From Burkholderia sp. PAMC 26561 (GTDB lineage: Bacteria > Pseudomonadota > Gammaproteobacteria > Burkholderiales > Burkholderiaceae), in the NCBI RefSeq assembly GCF_001557535.2, contig NZ_CP014306.1:434001-498000 (forward strand): 64,000 nt of DNA, written 5' to 3'. Position 1 is the first letter of the stretch. Each line of letters opens with the position of its first letter. The notes beneath the pieces are model-generated. The model did no database searches, was not told the origin of the DNA, and saw nothing but the letters and a program-made list of their open reading frames with translations. Position numbers and translations under genes: made by a program. This document shows positions 54,801 to 62,916 of this stretch, one piece after another.

Positions 54801-57346
54801 GTCGTCGTGCCGCTGTCCGTATTGAATGTGCCGTTACCCGCGAGCGTGATGTTGCGTGCGCTATTCACATCGCCGGTCGTGTGCAGCGTGCCGCCGTTAA
54901 GCGTCAGGTTGCTCGACGCATCGCCCAGGTTCGCATCTGATGAGACTTGCAAGGTACCGGGACCATTGACGCTCGTGCCGCCCGTATAGGTGTTGTTGCC
55001 ACCCAAAACCAGTGTGCCGCCGTTGACAGTCGTGCCGCCTTGATGCGAGGCAACACCGTCGAGCTCGAGCGTGCCTGCGCCGTCCTTGATGAGGCCTCCC
55101 GCACCGCTGACCGCCCCACTGTCGGTCGTCGTCGTGCCGCTGTCCGTGTTGAATGTGCCGTTACCCGCGAGCGTGATGTTGCGTGCGCTATTCACATCGC
55201 CGGTCGTGTGCAGCGTGCCGCCGTTAAGCGTCAGGTTGCTCGACGCATCGCCCAGGTTCGCATCTGATGAGACTTGCAAGGTACCGGGACCATTGACGCT
55301 CGTGCCGCCCGTATAGGTATTGTTGCCACCCAAAACCAGTGTGCCGCCGTTGACAGTCGTGCCGCCTTGGTGCGAGGCAACACCGTCGAGCTCGAGCGTG
55401 CCTGCGCCGTTCTTGATGAGGCCTCCCGCACCGCTGACTGCCCCACTGTCAGTCGTCGTCGTGCCGCTGTCCGTGTTGAATGTGCCGTTACCCGCGAGCG
55501 TGATGTTGCGTGCGCTATTCACATCGCCGGTCGTGTGCAGCGTGCCGCCGTTAAGCGTCAGGTTGCTCGACGCATCGCCCAGGTTCGCATCTGATGAGAC
55601 TTGCAAGGTACCGGGACCATTGACGCTCGTGCCGCCCGTATAGGTATTGTTGCCGCCCAAAACCAGTGTGCCGCCGTTGACAGTCGTACCGCCTTGGTGC
55701 GAGGCAACACCGTCGAGCTCAAGCGTGCCTGCGCCGTTCTTGATGAGGCCTCCCGCACCGCTGACCGCCCCACTGTCAGTCGTCGTCGTGCCACTATCCG
55801 TATTGAATGTGCCGTTGCCCGCGAGCGTGATGTTGCGTGCGCTGTTCACATCGCCAGTCGTGTGCAGCGTGCCGTCATTGAGAGTAATTGCGCCGGACGC
55901 TGCGCCGAGATTTGCATCCGAGCTTACGTTAAGAGTGCCGCCGCCGCGAACTGTAGTTCCGCCGCTGTACGAATTTGTGCCGGATAGTGTTTCCGAACCG
56001 CCGGCCACTGTAATGCCTCCGCCCCCCGCGATTTGGCCTCCAAAAGAACCGGACGCACCCGCTAAGGTAAGTGAGTTCGATCCCAACGACACTTGACCAT
56101 TGCCGTTCAAGTTTTGGATAGAAACGTCGCCTGTATGTCCCGCGATGTCAAGTGTCCCGTTGTCCGTGACGCCGGAAGATGCGGCGATGCTTCCGTTCCC
56201 GTTTAATGACAACGTTGCATTTGTGCCTATGTTCGTTGAGCCAGTGTAAGTATTTGATCCGCTTAAGGAAAGAGTGCCGTGACCTGCGGTGTCGATAATC
56301 GAGAGGCTACCTGGTACGCCGCTCGTATCGTCGGAAATGCCAGTGCCGATCGTGGTGTTAACTCCGTGAGTGTCGATGACACCGCCATTGCCAGTAATGC
56401 TGAATTGATTGGAAGAGATGTCCGTCCCGTCTGCAACCAAGGTGCCGCCATCGAAGATGTTAGTTGCGGTAGTACCCGAGCCATTCGTGGAAGCGTTAAT
56501 CGTCGTGGTCGACGCGCCGCCAGCGTTGTTCGTCGCAGCAGGCGTGTACAACGTGGTAAATCCAGATGTTGTCGGGAGAGCACAAGAGCTTGCTGGTCCA
56601 CTTAGCGAAACGCAAGGCCCAGTGAATGCTCCGACGCGAATGTCGTTCGAGTTGGCGCTATTGTCGCCGCTCAACGAAAAAGTCAGCGTGTAGGTCACGC
56701 CGCTGGTTAGTGACACGCCTTGATAAATACCGTCGAAGCTTCCCACAGCGCCGTCATACCACGTGCCGTTGGTGCCTGAACTTGCCGGTGCTTGCCAAGT
56801 TCCCGCTGCGTATGGGGCCGAGCCGGTCTGATAGGCAACACCCCAGTTAGCGGGAGCTTGGACACCCGAATTTGGTATTGCTCCGCCATTAGTGAAAGTA
56901 CTGTTGGTCAGCAAGTTAGCCGACGTCCCAGCTACAAGCAATTCTGGATCTTGGAACGTCCAGTAGGCCGGGTCTTGTCTAAACGCGAACAACACATAGT
57001 TGATCCCGGTCGCCGTCGCCGTAAAGGAAACAGAGTAGTTGGACTGTGCCGGCGTGGTGTATGACGCACTATTGGCGGCGTTACCATTGTTGATGTCAAG
57101 GATTGCGCCATTTGGCAAGGCTTGAGCCGATGCGTACGCGGGGCCAAGTCCGAAAATGACGGCGGCCATCGTCAGTTTTAACCTCATTCCGACAGGGCTG
57201 AGCGCTGCTACTGCCGGAAACTTGCGGCCTGTTTTCGCGAACAGCGCCGGTAGCCTCGCTAACAAATTACCCAAGCCGCAAATGCATGCCGACACCAACT
57301 CTCCAGCCACTTTCACCAAACGAAAACCTACAGCCACCTGTCTCAT
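51842..57346 (-). CDS. Large type V autotransporter adhesin with tandem repeats
   Basis: A 1,834-residue protein. I start it at ATG 57346 (MRQVAVGFRLVKVAGELVSA) with GAGGA upstream; an ATG at 57385 is possible. An extended signal region ends near AVIFGLGPAYASAQA. A first domain of about 250 residues (NGAILDINNGNAANSASYTT) precedes a beta-helix passenger rich in G, T, N and S made of PATR-like repeats (GNNTYTGGT, GAGTLELDG), six of which are near-identical 109-residue units. A linker (APGNSPGTLIVNGTVTM) leads to the C-terminal autotransporter beta-barrel (about 1540-1834) ending in the aromatic residue Phe (GGVRIGF). Secreted through the Bam-inserted barrel to the cell surface; likely adhesion or aggregation. 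Confidence 0.93.
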   Translation of the reverse strand: MRQVAVGFRLVKVAGELVSACICGLGNLLARLPALFAKTGRKFPAVAALSPVGMRLKLTMAAVIFGLGPAYASAQALPNGAILDINNGNAANSASYTTPAQSNYSVSFTATATGINYVLFAFRQDPAYWTFQDPELLVAGTSANLLTNSTFTNGGAIPNSGVQAPANWGVAYQTGSAPYAAGTWQAPASSGTNGTWYDGAVGSFDGIYQGVSLTSGVTYTLTFSLSGDNSANSNDIRVGAFTGPCVSLSGPASSCALPTTSGFTTLYTPAATNNAGGASTTTINASTNGSGTTATNIFDGGTLVADGTDISSNQFSITGNGGVIDTHGVNTTIGTGISDDTSGVPGSLSIIDTAGHGTLSLSGSNTYTGSTNIGTNATLSLNGNGSIAASSGVTDNGTLDIAGHTGDVSIQNLNGNGQVSLGSNSLTLAGASGSFGGQIAGGGGITVAGGSETLSGTNSYSGGTTVRGGGTLNVSSDANLGAASGAITLNDGTLHTTGDVNSARNITLAGNGTFNTDSGTTTTDSGAVSGAGGLIKNGAGTLELDGVASHQGGTTVNGGTLVLGGNNTYTGGTSVNGPGTLQVSSDANLGDASSNLTLNGGTLHTTGDVNSARNITLAGNGTFNTDSGTTTTDSGAVSGAGGLIKNGAGTLELDGVASHQGGTTVNGGTLVLGGNNTYTGGTSVNGPGTLQVSSDANLGDASSNLTLNGGTLHTTGDVNSARNITLAGNGTFNTDSGTTTTDSGAVSGAGGLIKDGAGTLELDGVASHQGGTTVNGGTLVLGGNNTYTGGTSVNGPGTLQVSSDANLGDASSNLTLNGGTLHTTGDVNSARNITLAGNGTFNTDSGTTTTDSGAVSGAGGLIKNGAGTLELDGVASHQGGTTVNGGTLVLGGNNTYTGGTSVNGPGTLQVSSDANLGDASSNLTLNGGTLHTTGDVNSARNITLAGNGTFNTDSGTTTTDSGAVSGAGGLIKNGAGTLELDGVASHQGGTTVNGGTLVLGGNNTYTGGTSVNGPGTLQVSSDANLGDASSNLTLNGGTLHTTGDVNSARNITLAGNGTFNTDSGTTTTDSGAVSGAGGLIKNGAGTLELDGVASHQGGTTVNGGTLVLGGNNTYTGGTTLNGGSLHVSSDANLGDPSNAITFHGGDLTVTQSMTTARGMILGAEGASLTTLTGVTLVENGDMSGVGGLQKNGGGTLIVGGNNTFTGGTLINGGVIQINSGSSLGTGAIVLNGGMLNTTATLGTGQQIIVSGASGVNVDEGTTTVLSGQIASSGDASCFTKMGKGTLSMTGSATLSHGTCVADGMLRANGDLISDVSVYAAGTLRGVGLVNGSMNVDGRLAPGNSPGTLIVNGTVTMNSGSVFEADVDGTGTGTGAGNYSRLLVTGAGHQFIANGTLQPLLRNITGNASNTFVPNLGDTYRIVTAEGGIAGRFSGLDQPAEGLAAGTRFQAFYNVLGSNSIDLRVTPLTYAGYLSGSNGNVRSVAGLLDATMTSQDAATATDRQSQLLYAVAGADAAQLPQVAKGLVGEIHADMAAAAPEAGRATQQQVTDHLMNGPATDATHGEMLWANVSHTNDHTSSDEHASGFTARNNQVTVGADIMRSAATRVGVGFSHADVVVSTDGGSGSIQDNLGFIYGQQSVGNVLMDGVFGYGTQSWSSDRSDVIGTTNGLSTGNHGHDILASLGVRLPVLLSNYRIEPFARALFQHIQRDGSNEGDASVSALTLSDYSASGTRLLAGLSGGSISQDPLMQFATYKFNVAIGTDTGSLIRTSIDGSLVGQPLSVQAPHSGRVFGQFGLGGTLRVAKQGYLFAGAQTEVAARRTSYSLTGGVRIGF
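54010..55870 (-). repeat. Six near-identical 327-bp tandem repeats in the autotransporter
   Basis: The unit encodes 109 residues beginning TTGDVNSARNITLAGNGTFN. Its start recurs at intervals of exactly 327 bases, six times; copies differ at only a few silent or single-residue positions (for example IKDGAG in place of IKNGAG in one). The last copy diverges after GGNNTYTGGT. The repetition also creates periodic antisense open frames, which are not genes. Confidence 0.92.
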
Positions 57347-57704
57347 TCCATCTTCCTCAAAATGTGTCATTTTTTCCGATGACACTCCGGGTCAGTTCTT
57401 AAGAAGAATTACAAACTGTTTCAGGAGTTTTTGATTCGAGGAATAAGCTGTCGTATAGAGGGTTATTCGACGTTTTAAAATTTTGAAGAAAAAAAATACT
57501 AGCAACAGGGTATTGTTTAGACAAATAAATAAACAACAAAATCGGTAAATATGCCCACTTAACCGCGACGTTGCTCAGTCGTGCGTCAGTGATATATGAA
57601 CGAGGTCAATCGACGCGACTTGTCCGTAAGCGGCTGGTGAAGGCATCTTGAATTGACGCAGTAGCCTTAGGAGCATCGTGTCCACTTGAACAAAAGGTGG
57701 ACAA
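57347..57704. other. AT-rich upstream region of the autotransporter and IS66 end
   Basis: 57390-57560 is AT-rich with A and T runs and probably carries the autotransporter promoter. A short inverted repeat GTCCACTTG...GGTGGAC at about 57679-57700 lies just before the IS66 tnpA frame and may be part of that element's left end. Confidence 0.45.
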
Positions 57705-58097
57705 TTGAACACTATTGACCAAGATGCTCCCTTAGGCCGTCGCAAACGGCGCCGATACCCAGACGACTTTAAAGCGGAAGTGGTGGCTGCCTGCCAAGGA
57801 CCAGGTGTGTCGGTTGCCGCGATCGCGTTGATGCATAAGCTGAATGCCAACTTGCTGCGGCGCTGGCTGGAGAAAACCGAGAGCGGCGCAACGACGAGCG
57901 ACAGTGACGTCGTGGCAATGAAGCCGTCAGCAGCGGTGGCAATACCATCTGCTTCTGTCCCACGTCAAATTAACGACGCGAATGATCACAGAGAAATCCG
58001 CTTCGAGGTACGGCGCGGCCAACAATCGATCACGGTTAGTTGGCCGACATCAGACGCGGCCCAATGCGCGGCGTGGTTACGCGAGTGGTTGAAATGA
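57705..58097 (+). CDS. tnpA: IS66-family TnpA
   Basis: A 130-residue protein from a TTG at 57705 (AGGTGGA just upstream). A helix-turn-helix of the transposase_8 type (RKRRRYPDDFKAEVVAACQG; VSVAAIALMHKLNANLLRRW) is followed by a variable tail. Its TGA overlaps the ATG of tnpB (ATGA), as in IS66 operons. It is part of a broken element: tnpC is missing. Confidence 0.85.
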   Translation: MNTIDQDAPLGRRKRRRYPDDFKAEVVAACQGPGVSVAAIALMHKLNANLLRRWLEKTESGATTSDSDVVAMKPSAAVAIPSASVPRQINDANDHREIRFEVRRGQQSITVSWPTSDAAQCAAWLREWLK

Positions 58098-58213
58098 TCC
58101 GCATTGACGAGGCCTGGCTCGCGGTTGACCCACTCGACATGCGCGCCAGTTTCGATACAGTTCTTGCGCGCGTGATCGCCGTGTTCGATGCGGCTCATCC
58201 CCACCACGCCTAA
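58094..58213 (+). pseudogene. IS66 TnpB N-terminal fragment
   Basis: Thirty-nine codons (MIRIDEAWLAVDPLDMRASF ... AAHPHHA) match the start of IS66 Orf2/TnpB and stop at a TAA exactly where the conserved continuation should follow. About two thirds of tnpB and all of tnpC are gone, so the element is immobile. Confidence 0.8.
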
Positions 58214-58465
58214 TCACTTGCTCGTACATGCGCCCCAAATAGGCAACCGAAAGCCGTGCGCTGTCACCCCAAGGCCTTTCCCGAAACGCCCTCGTCGGCT
58301 AATACTTTGAAAAATGGCGATACCATTTTTAAAGCGAATAGCATTTGGGAATCAGCGAGCCAGTGCGGGCGGTTGCAATCTGCGCGGCCCGAATGAGCAA
58401 GTCGTACTGGCACTGCGCATCAATGGATCTGGCATATATCGATTGTCATGGTGTTCGCCCGGTTT
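58214..58465. other. Intergenic stretch after IS66 remnant
   Basis: About 250 bases with no gene; the right end of the IS66 element is not recognisable. Confidence 0.35.
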
Positions 58466-59614
58466 TTATATTGTCCCTGCCATACCGTGGCGCAGCAGTG
58501 CCATCATATCCTCGCGGCTAGGATACCGGGGATTGACCGCCACGTTTCCCGACTGCATGGCCTCGTCGATGATTTCGTCAAAGCGATCTTCGGTCACGCC
58601 GAAGTCCGCCAGCGTTTGAGTAATGCCAATATCCCGCCGTAGCTCGAGCACCGCGTGCGCTGCTCGAGCGGCCGTGGATTCGCCGAGCAGCGCGGCAACC
58701 TTTGCATAGCCTTCCACATTCGACGATGCGTTATACGCAATGATCGCGGGCAGCATGATCGCGTTCACCAGACCGTGCGCAATACCAAACTTGTTGCCAA
58801 GCGGCAGCGCGAACGCATGTACGAGTCCCAAACGTGTCGCATTGAACGCGATGCCCGCCATCGCGCTGGCGAGCAACATATCGCCGCGCGCATCGATATC
58901 GTCGCCATGCAGGGTCGCCCGCCGCAAGCTTCGGCCGATCAGCGAAATCGCCTGATGCGCGAGCGCCTCGGTCATCGGCTGGTTGGCCGTGTTGACGCAT
59001 GATTCGATGGCATGCGTGAGCGCATCCATGCCGGTAGCAGCCGTGATGCTGGCCGGCAAACTTCGGGTCAGTTCAGGATCGAGCAAGCCAATGCGCGGAC
59101 AGTTGTACACACTGCCAATCGATATCTTGATGTCGGCCTCGGTGTCGGAGAGCACCGACCAGATCGTCAGCTCGCTGCCGGTACCCGACGTGGTCGGGAT
59201 GGCGATGACGGGCGCGCCGGCATGGGGCACCTTACCTATGCCGACATAGTCCCGAATTGTGCCCGCGTTGCCAAGCATCAAGCCAATCGCCTTGGCTGTG
59301 TCGAGCGCGCTCCCTCCGCCCACGCCGACGATCAGATCGCATGACTTATTGCGGGCGAGCGCAATGCCTTGCGTAACCGAGTGCACAGCGGGATCGCTTT
59401 GGACCTCGGTGAATGCGACCGCCTCAATATCCGCGACCCTCAGCGTGTCCAAAACACGGTCTACAATACCGGCGGCTTTTACGCCTGGATCTCCAACTAT
59501 CAGCACACGCTTGCCGCCCAGTTGCCGGACAAAGCCCGGCAGCTTAGCAAGGTTGCCCCGTCCATATTCGATGGCAGTTGGAACGTAGAAACTGAATGAT
59601 GCGGGATACGGCAT
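58466..59614 (-). CDS. Iron-containing (group III) alcohol dehydrogenase
   Basis: A 382-residue NAD(P)-dependent enzyme. The nucleotide motif is VGVGGGSALDTAKAIG (near residue 96), with IPTTSGTGSE next. Metal ligands lie in DALTHAIES, RLGLVHAFALPLG and FGIAHGLVNAIML. The length is normal. It shares strand and direction with the MFS and aldolase genes, 25 bases after the MFS stop, so they probably form one operon. Likely oxidises or reduces a small alcohol/aldehyde made in the pathway; substrate unknown. Confidence 0.92.
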   Translation of the reverse strand: MPYPASFSFYVPTAIEYGRGNLAKLPGFVRQLGGKRVLIVGDPGVKAAGIVDRVLDTLRVADIEAVAFTEVQSDPAVHSVTQGIALARNKSCDLIVGVGGGSALDTAKAIGLMLGNAGTIRDYVGIGKVPHAGAPVIAIPTTSGTGSELTIWSVLSDTEADIKISIGSVYNCPRIGLLDPELTRSLPASITAATGMDALTHAIESCVNTANQPMTEALAHQAISLIGRSLRRATLHGDDIDARGDMLLASAMAGIAFNATRLGLVHAFALPLGNKFGIAHGLVNAIMLPAIIAYNASSNVEGYAKVAALLGESTAARAAHAVLELRRDIGITQTLADFGVTEDRFDEIIDEAMQSGNVAVNPRYPSREDMMALLRHGMAGTI

Positions 59615-59639
59615 GAAAGAAACTCCCCGGAGTGATGGA

Positions 59640-60959
59640 TCAGCGTAATGTTTCAGACCGGCTGCGCAGCGACGCCATCCACAGGAACCCGTTCAATGCG
59701 GCAGAGCCGAGCAGCGCGTAGCCCGCCACATAAAAACCGCTACCCGCATTTCCTCCGCGCGCGGCCCAGCCCACGAGGATCGGACCCACAGCCCCTCCCC
59801 AGTTGCCGATAAAATTGACCAAGCCTGCGGACGAACCAATCTGGTTGCGCGGCACGAGGCTCAGCGTCCACGACCACCAGATTCCGATGCCCGAATAAAG
59901 ACATATGCCGGTGACGACGAGCATTGTCATCGATACGAACAGGTTGTCGCGGATCAGCGGTTGGACCAGGATCGCAATGCCGCCTACAACGAGCGGCACG
60001 ATAAAATGCCAGTTGTCCGCGTGACGCGCGCGGCTCGACCAGCGCGTGTTCACATAAAGTCCGAGCGCGGCAAACGCGAAGGGTATAGCGGTGAGCACTG
60101 CGACGTTGGCAATGCCGGTGGCCGATAACTGCTTGATGAGCGCTGGCAACCACAAGCCGAATCCATAAAGACCCGTGAGCCACAAAAAGTACGCGACGCC
60201 CAGACCCAGAATGAGCGGGCGGCGAAGCACCGCGGAAAACGGCGCAGGTGCGCTAGTTTCGACTTCGCGGCTTGCGAGGATCATGCGGCGTTCTTCGCCT
60301 GAAATGCGGTTGTCGTGCTCGGGTGCGCTGCTGCCAAGCCACGCCCAGGCAAGCGCAAGCGCGAGCACCGGAATGCCCTGAACGATGAACATCATGCGCC
60401 AGTCGGTCAGGTGGATCAGCGCTCCCGCGATCGGAGCCATCAGTGCAGACGACAGCGGCAATACATACTGCGCGAGGTTGACCGCGCGGCTGCGCTCCGC
60501 GCTCGGGAACCACCGCATGATGATGGTTGCGAAACTTGGCCAGATGACGCCCTCGGCCACGCCCATCACGAAACGAATGCCGACGATCTGGTCGTACGTG
60601 GTCGCCAGTCCCGATGCAATGCCAGTCACGCCGACCACCGCAAGGCTAGTCACGATCACCCATTTCGGCCCGAAGCGGTTAGCCAGCCAGCCGCCGGGGA
60701 TCTGCATCACGACGTATCCCCAGAAAAACGCAGCAAGGAGGAAACCCGTGACAACGCCCGTCATGCCGAACTGGCGCACCATTTCCGGCGCGGCGACGCT
60801 GATATTGCTCCGGTCGACGTAACAACCGAGATAGGCGAGGAAGATCAAGGTGCCCATGCGGATCCAGCGAGCGCGCGGAATCGGCTTGCCGGATTCGGCG
60901 ACTTGCATGCCCGGGGAAGCAAGATCCGCGCTTGCCGTTTTTGCGAATGTGTTAGCCAC
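59640..60959 (-). CDS. MFS transporter, anion:cation symporter (sugar acid) type
   Basis: A 439-residue, twelve-segment permease. I start it at the GTG at 60959 (ANTFAKTASADLASPG) with GGGAGA upstream; the upstream frame to 61136 overlaps the aldolase gene and is arginine-rich shadow. The ACS-type features YLGCYVDRSNISVAAPEMVR in the first helix, MQIPGGWLANRFGPKWVI after helix 2, and WFPSAERSRAVNLAQ between helices 4 and 5 resemble tartrate/glucarate/phthalate transporters. It would import the substrate of the neighbouring enzymes. Confidence 0.9.
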   Translation of the reverse strand: MANTFAKTASADLASPGMQVAESGKPIPRARWIRMGTLIFLAYLGCYVDRSNISVAAPEMVRQFGMTGVVTGFLLAAFFWGYVVMQIPGGWLANRFGPKWVIVTSLAVVGVTGIASGLATTYDQIVGIRFVMGVAEGVIWPSFATIIMRWFPSAERSRAVNLAQYVLPLSSALMAPIAGALIHLTDWRMMFIVQGIPVLALALAWAWLGSSAPEHDNRISGEERRMILASREVETSAPAPFSAVLRRPLILGLGVAYFLWLTGLYGFGLWLPALIKQLSATGIANVAVLTAIPFAFAALGLYVNTRWSSRARHADNWHFIVPLVVGGIAILVQPLIRDNLFVSMTMLVVTGICLYSGIGIWWSWTLSLVPRNQIGSSAGLVNFIGNWGGAVGPILVGWAARGGNAGSGFYVAGYALLGSAALNGFLWMASLRSRSETLR

Positions 60960-61017
60960 GGTGTCTCCCAAATGGCGTTTTTTATATCGATATGCAAGTC
61001 CGGCTGACAACCAAGAA

Positions 61018-61830
61018 TCAGTCGAATAAATCGGGCTCGTGGCGCGCGATCGCGTCGTAGATTGGCTGGAAGTGCAGCCACGCCATGAACGGCGTCGCAA
61101 GATGATTGCGCGAGTGAATCGCGGCTTCGCGTCCAATCAGTTTCAAGGGCGAGCCGGTCGACTCGGCTTTGATCTGGATCTCGCATGCCCGCTCAAGCGC
61201 GATGAACCACCACGCGGCTTCATCGACGCTTTCGCGTCCCGCCGAGAACAGACCGTGGTTTTGATGAATCGCCGCCTTGTTGTCTCCGAATGCGGCGGCG
61301 ACAGTGGAGCCTGCGTCTTTGTCGACGACCACCGCGCCGGCTTCTTCCGTGATCAGAGCGTGGTCTTCATAAAAGCCGCAGGCCGTCTGAGTGATCGGAT
61401 CGAGCGGGCGGCCCAGCGCTGCCCACGCCATACCGTTGGTCGTATGGGCATGGCAGGACGCGACGATGTGCGGATTGGCCTGATGGATTGCCGAATGCAG
61501 CACGAAGCCGGCGCGGTTCACGGCCCACTTGCCTTCCACGACGTTACCCTCGTGGTCGACCAGCAGCAAGTCGGACACGCGCACGCGGCCAAAATCCATT
61601 GCAAATGGGTTGGTCCAGAACAGGTTTGTATGTTCCGGGTCGCGCACCGTGACGTGACCAGCAAAACCATACTCGTACCCATATTTCGCAAAGACCCGGC
61701 ACACGGCAGCTAAGCGCTGCTTTCGATGCAGGCGCTCCTCAGCTACTGTCGCGAAGCTTGGATACTGTGGGAAATAGAGGCCCTTTTGATCGGGACGGTA
61801 AATAGTCTTGGGTTCGGCGCGCTGAAGCAT
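61018..61830 (-). CDS. Class II aldolase/adducin family protein
   Basis: A 270-residue metal-dependent aldolase-fold protein. It has the family's GHVTVRDPEHTNLFWTNPFA start, the zinc-site pair in VASCHAHTTNGMAW, and the later histidine in AAIHQNHGLFSAG. Active relatives include fuculose-phosphate aldolase, ribulose-5-phosphate epimerase and various decarboxylase-like members; the exact reaction is not determinable. First gene of the three-gene minus-strand set and nearest to the LysR gene. Confidence 0.9.
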   Translation of the reverse strand: MLQRAEPKTIYRPDQKGLYFPQYPSFATVAEERLHRKQRLAAVCRVFAKYGYEYGFAGHVTVRDPEHTNLFWTNPFAMDFGRVRVSDLLLVDHEGNVVEGKWAVNRAGFVLHSAIHQANPHIVASCHAHTTNGMAWAALGRPLDPITQTACGFYEDHALITEEAGAVVVDKDAGSTVAAAFGDNKAAIHQNHGLFSAGRESVDEAAWWFIALERACEIQIKAESTGSPLKLIGREAAIHSRNHLATPFMAWLHFQPIYDAIARHEPDLFD

Positions 61831-61929
61831 GGACGGCTCTCAAAAGGAAAAACGTCCACGAAGTCTAGGAAAAGGCGGGCTCCCAATCCAATCATTAAAT
61901 CGCTCTACTCCATAAGCTACAGTGATGAA

Positions 61930-62033
61930 CTAGGGTTGACCCTCTAGGGTTGACCCTCTAGGACTGACCCTCTAGGACTGACCCTCTAGGACTGACCCTC
62001 TAGGACTGATCCGCTAGGATTGGTCCTATTAGG
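61930..62033. repeat. 14-bp tandem repeat array between LysR and aldolase genes
   Basis: Seven consecutive copies of a 14-base unit, CTAGGRYTGACCCT, plus a partial eighth. The first five differ only as GT or AC at two positions, and the last two are more diverged. The array reaches the last codon of the LysR gene and lies about 100 bases upstream of the aldolase start. Confidence 0.9.
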
Positions 62034-62916
62034 CAGCCGCCGCTTGCGCGCGCAGACAGTCGATGAATTCAAGCACAATGCGCGAACGCGGAGCGGATCG
62101 GTTCAGAATTAGAAGGCTCTTGAATTCGACCTGCGGGACCAGCGGACGACTGACCATTCCAGGCAAGCGCATCGCCCGAAGCAGGTCCGGTTCGACCAGC
62201 GCGACGCCTGCGCCATTGAACGCGAGCATGATTCCGGTAATCGATAGGCCTACTTCGACGCTGATGTTCAACGCGACGCCGGCATCGCTCATTGCCTTGT
62301 CCACATAGGGACGAAGCAGTGCTTGCGGCAAATAAGTGACGATGGCATAGGGCACCAAGTCGGCCGGCGATATCGACGATCGATTCGCAAGCGGGTGCGA
62401 CTCGGGCAAGACGCACGTAATGCTTCCCCGCGAGAGGACTTCAGTTTCGACTTGCGCGCTGATGATCGGCTCATAGGCCAGTCCGATGTCGGCTTCCCGG
62501 TTCAATACACGCTCAAGGACCACGGGCGAACCGAGCGATTGAAGCGCAATCTTCGCGTGGGGACGCGCCTTGGTGAAGCTGGCAACCGTCTGCGCTAGGA
62601 GCCCATTGGCAAGCGGCGAGGTTGCCGCAATCGATAGCGAGCCACGCAAACCGCCCGCAAGGTCGCGCGACAAACGCTCTACCGCGTCAAGCCGGTTGAA
62701 GATATCCGCTACGTCCGGCAGCAACGCTTCGGCCTCGGGCGTTGGACGCAAACGGCCGTTCACTCGATCAAAAAGCGGCATTTGAAGCCGGCTTTCAAAA
62801 TGCTTGAGCACAGCGCTCACTGCCGGCTGAGTAATGTTTAGGGATTCGGCCGCTGCGGTTATCGACCCGGTGCGCATGATCGCGTGGAAGATTTCGATAT
62901 GACGCAGGTTTAACAT
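62029..62916 (-). CDS. LysR-family transcriptional regulator
   Basis: A 295-residue regulator. The N-terminal winged HTH is MLNLRHIEIFHAIMRTGSIT, AAAESLNITQPAVSAVLKHF. The C-terminal substrate-binding domain (about 90-290) begins GSLSIAATSPLANGLL. It is on the same strand as the aldolase-MFS-dehydrogenase genes and directly upstream, with the 14-bp repeats between. It probably controls that set in response to a pathway compound; resembles NocR/OccR-type members in general plan. Confidence 0.92.
   Translation of the reverse strand: MLNLRHIEIFHAIMRTGSITAAAESLNITQPAVSAVLKHFESRLQMPLFDRVNGRLRPTPEAEALLPDVADIFNRLDAVERLSRDLAGGLRGSLSIAATSPLANGLLAQTVASFTKARPHAKIALQSLGSPVVLERVLNREADIGLAYEPIISAQVETEVLSRGSITCVLPESHPLANRSSISPADLVPYAIVTYLPQALLRPYVDKAMSDAGVALNISVEVGLSITGIMLAFNGAGVALVEPDLLRAMRLPGMVSRPLVPQVEFKSLLILNRSAPRSRIVLEFIDCLRAQAAAA

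Noticed and set aside
53484..56096. Series of periodic plus-strand frames of about 81-168 codons
   Set aside because: They are antisense to the autotransporter repeats and recur only because the repeats do.
61930..62033. Possible CRISPR array
   Set aside because: Units are contiguous 14-mers without spacers and there are no cas genes.
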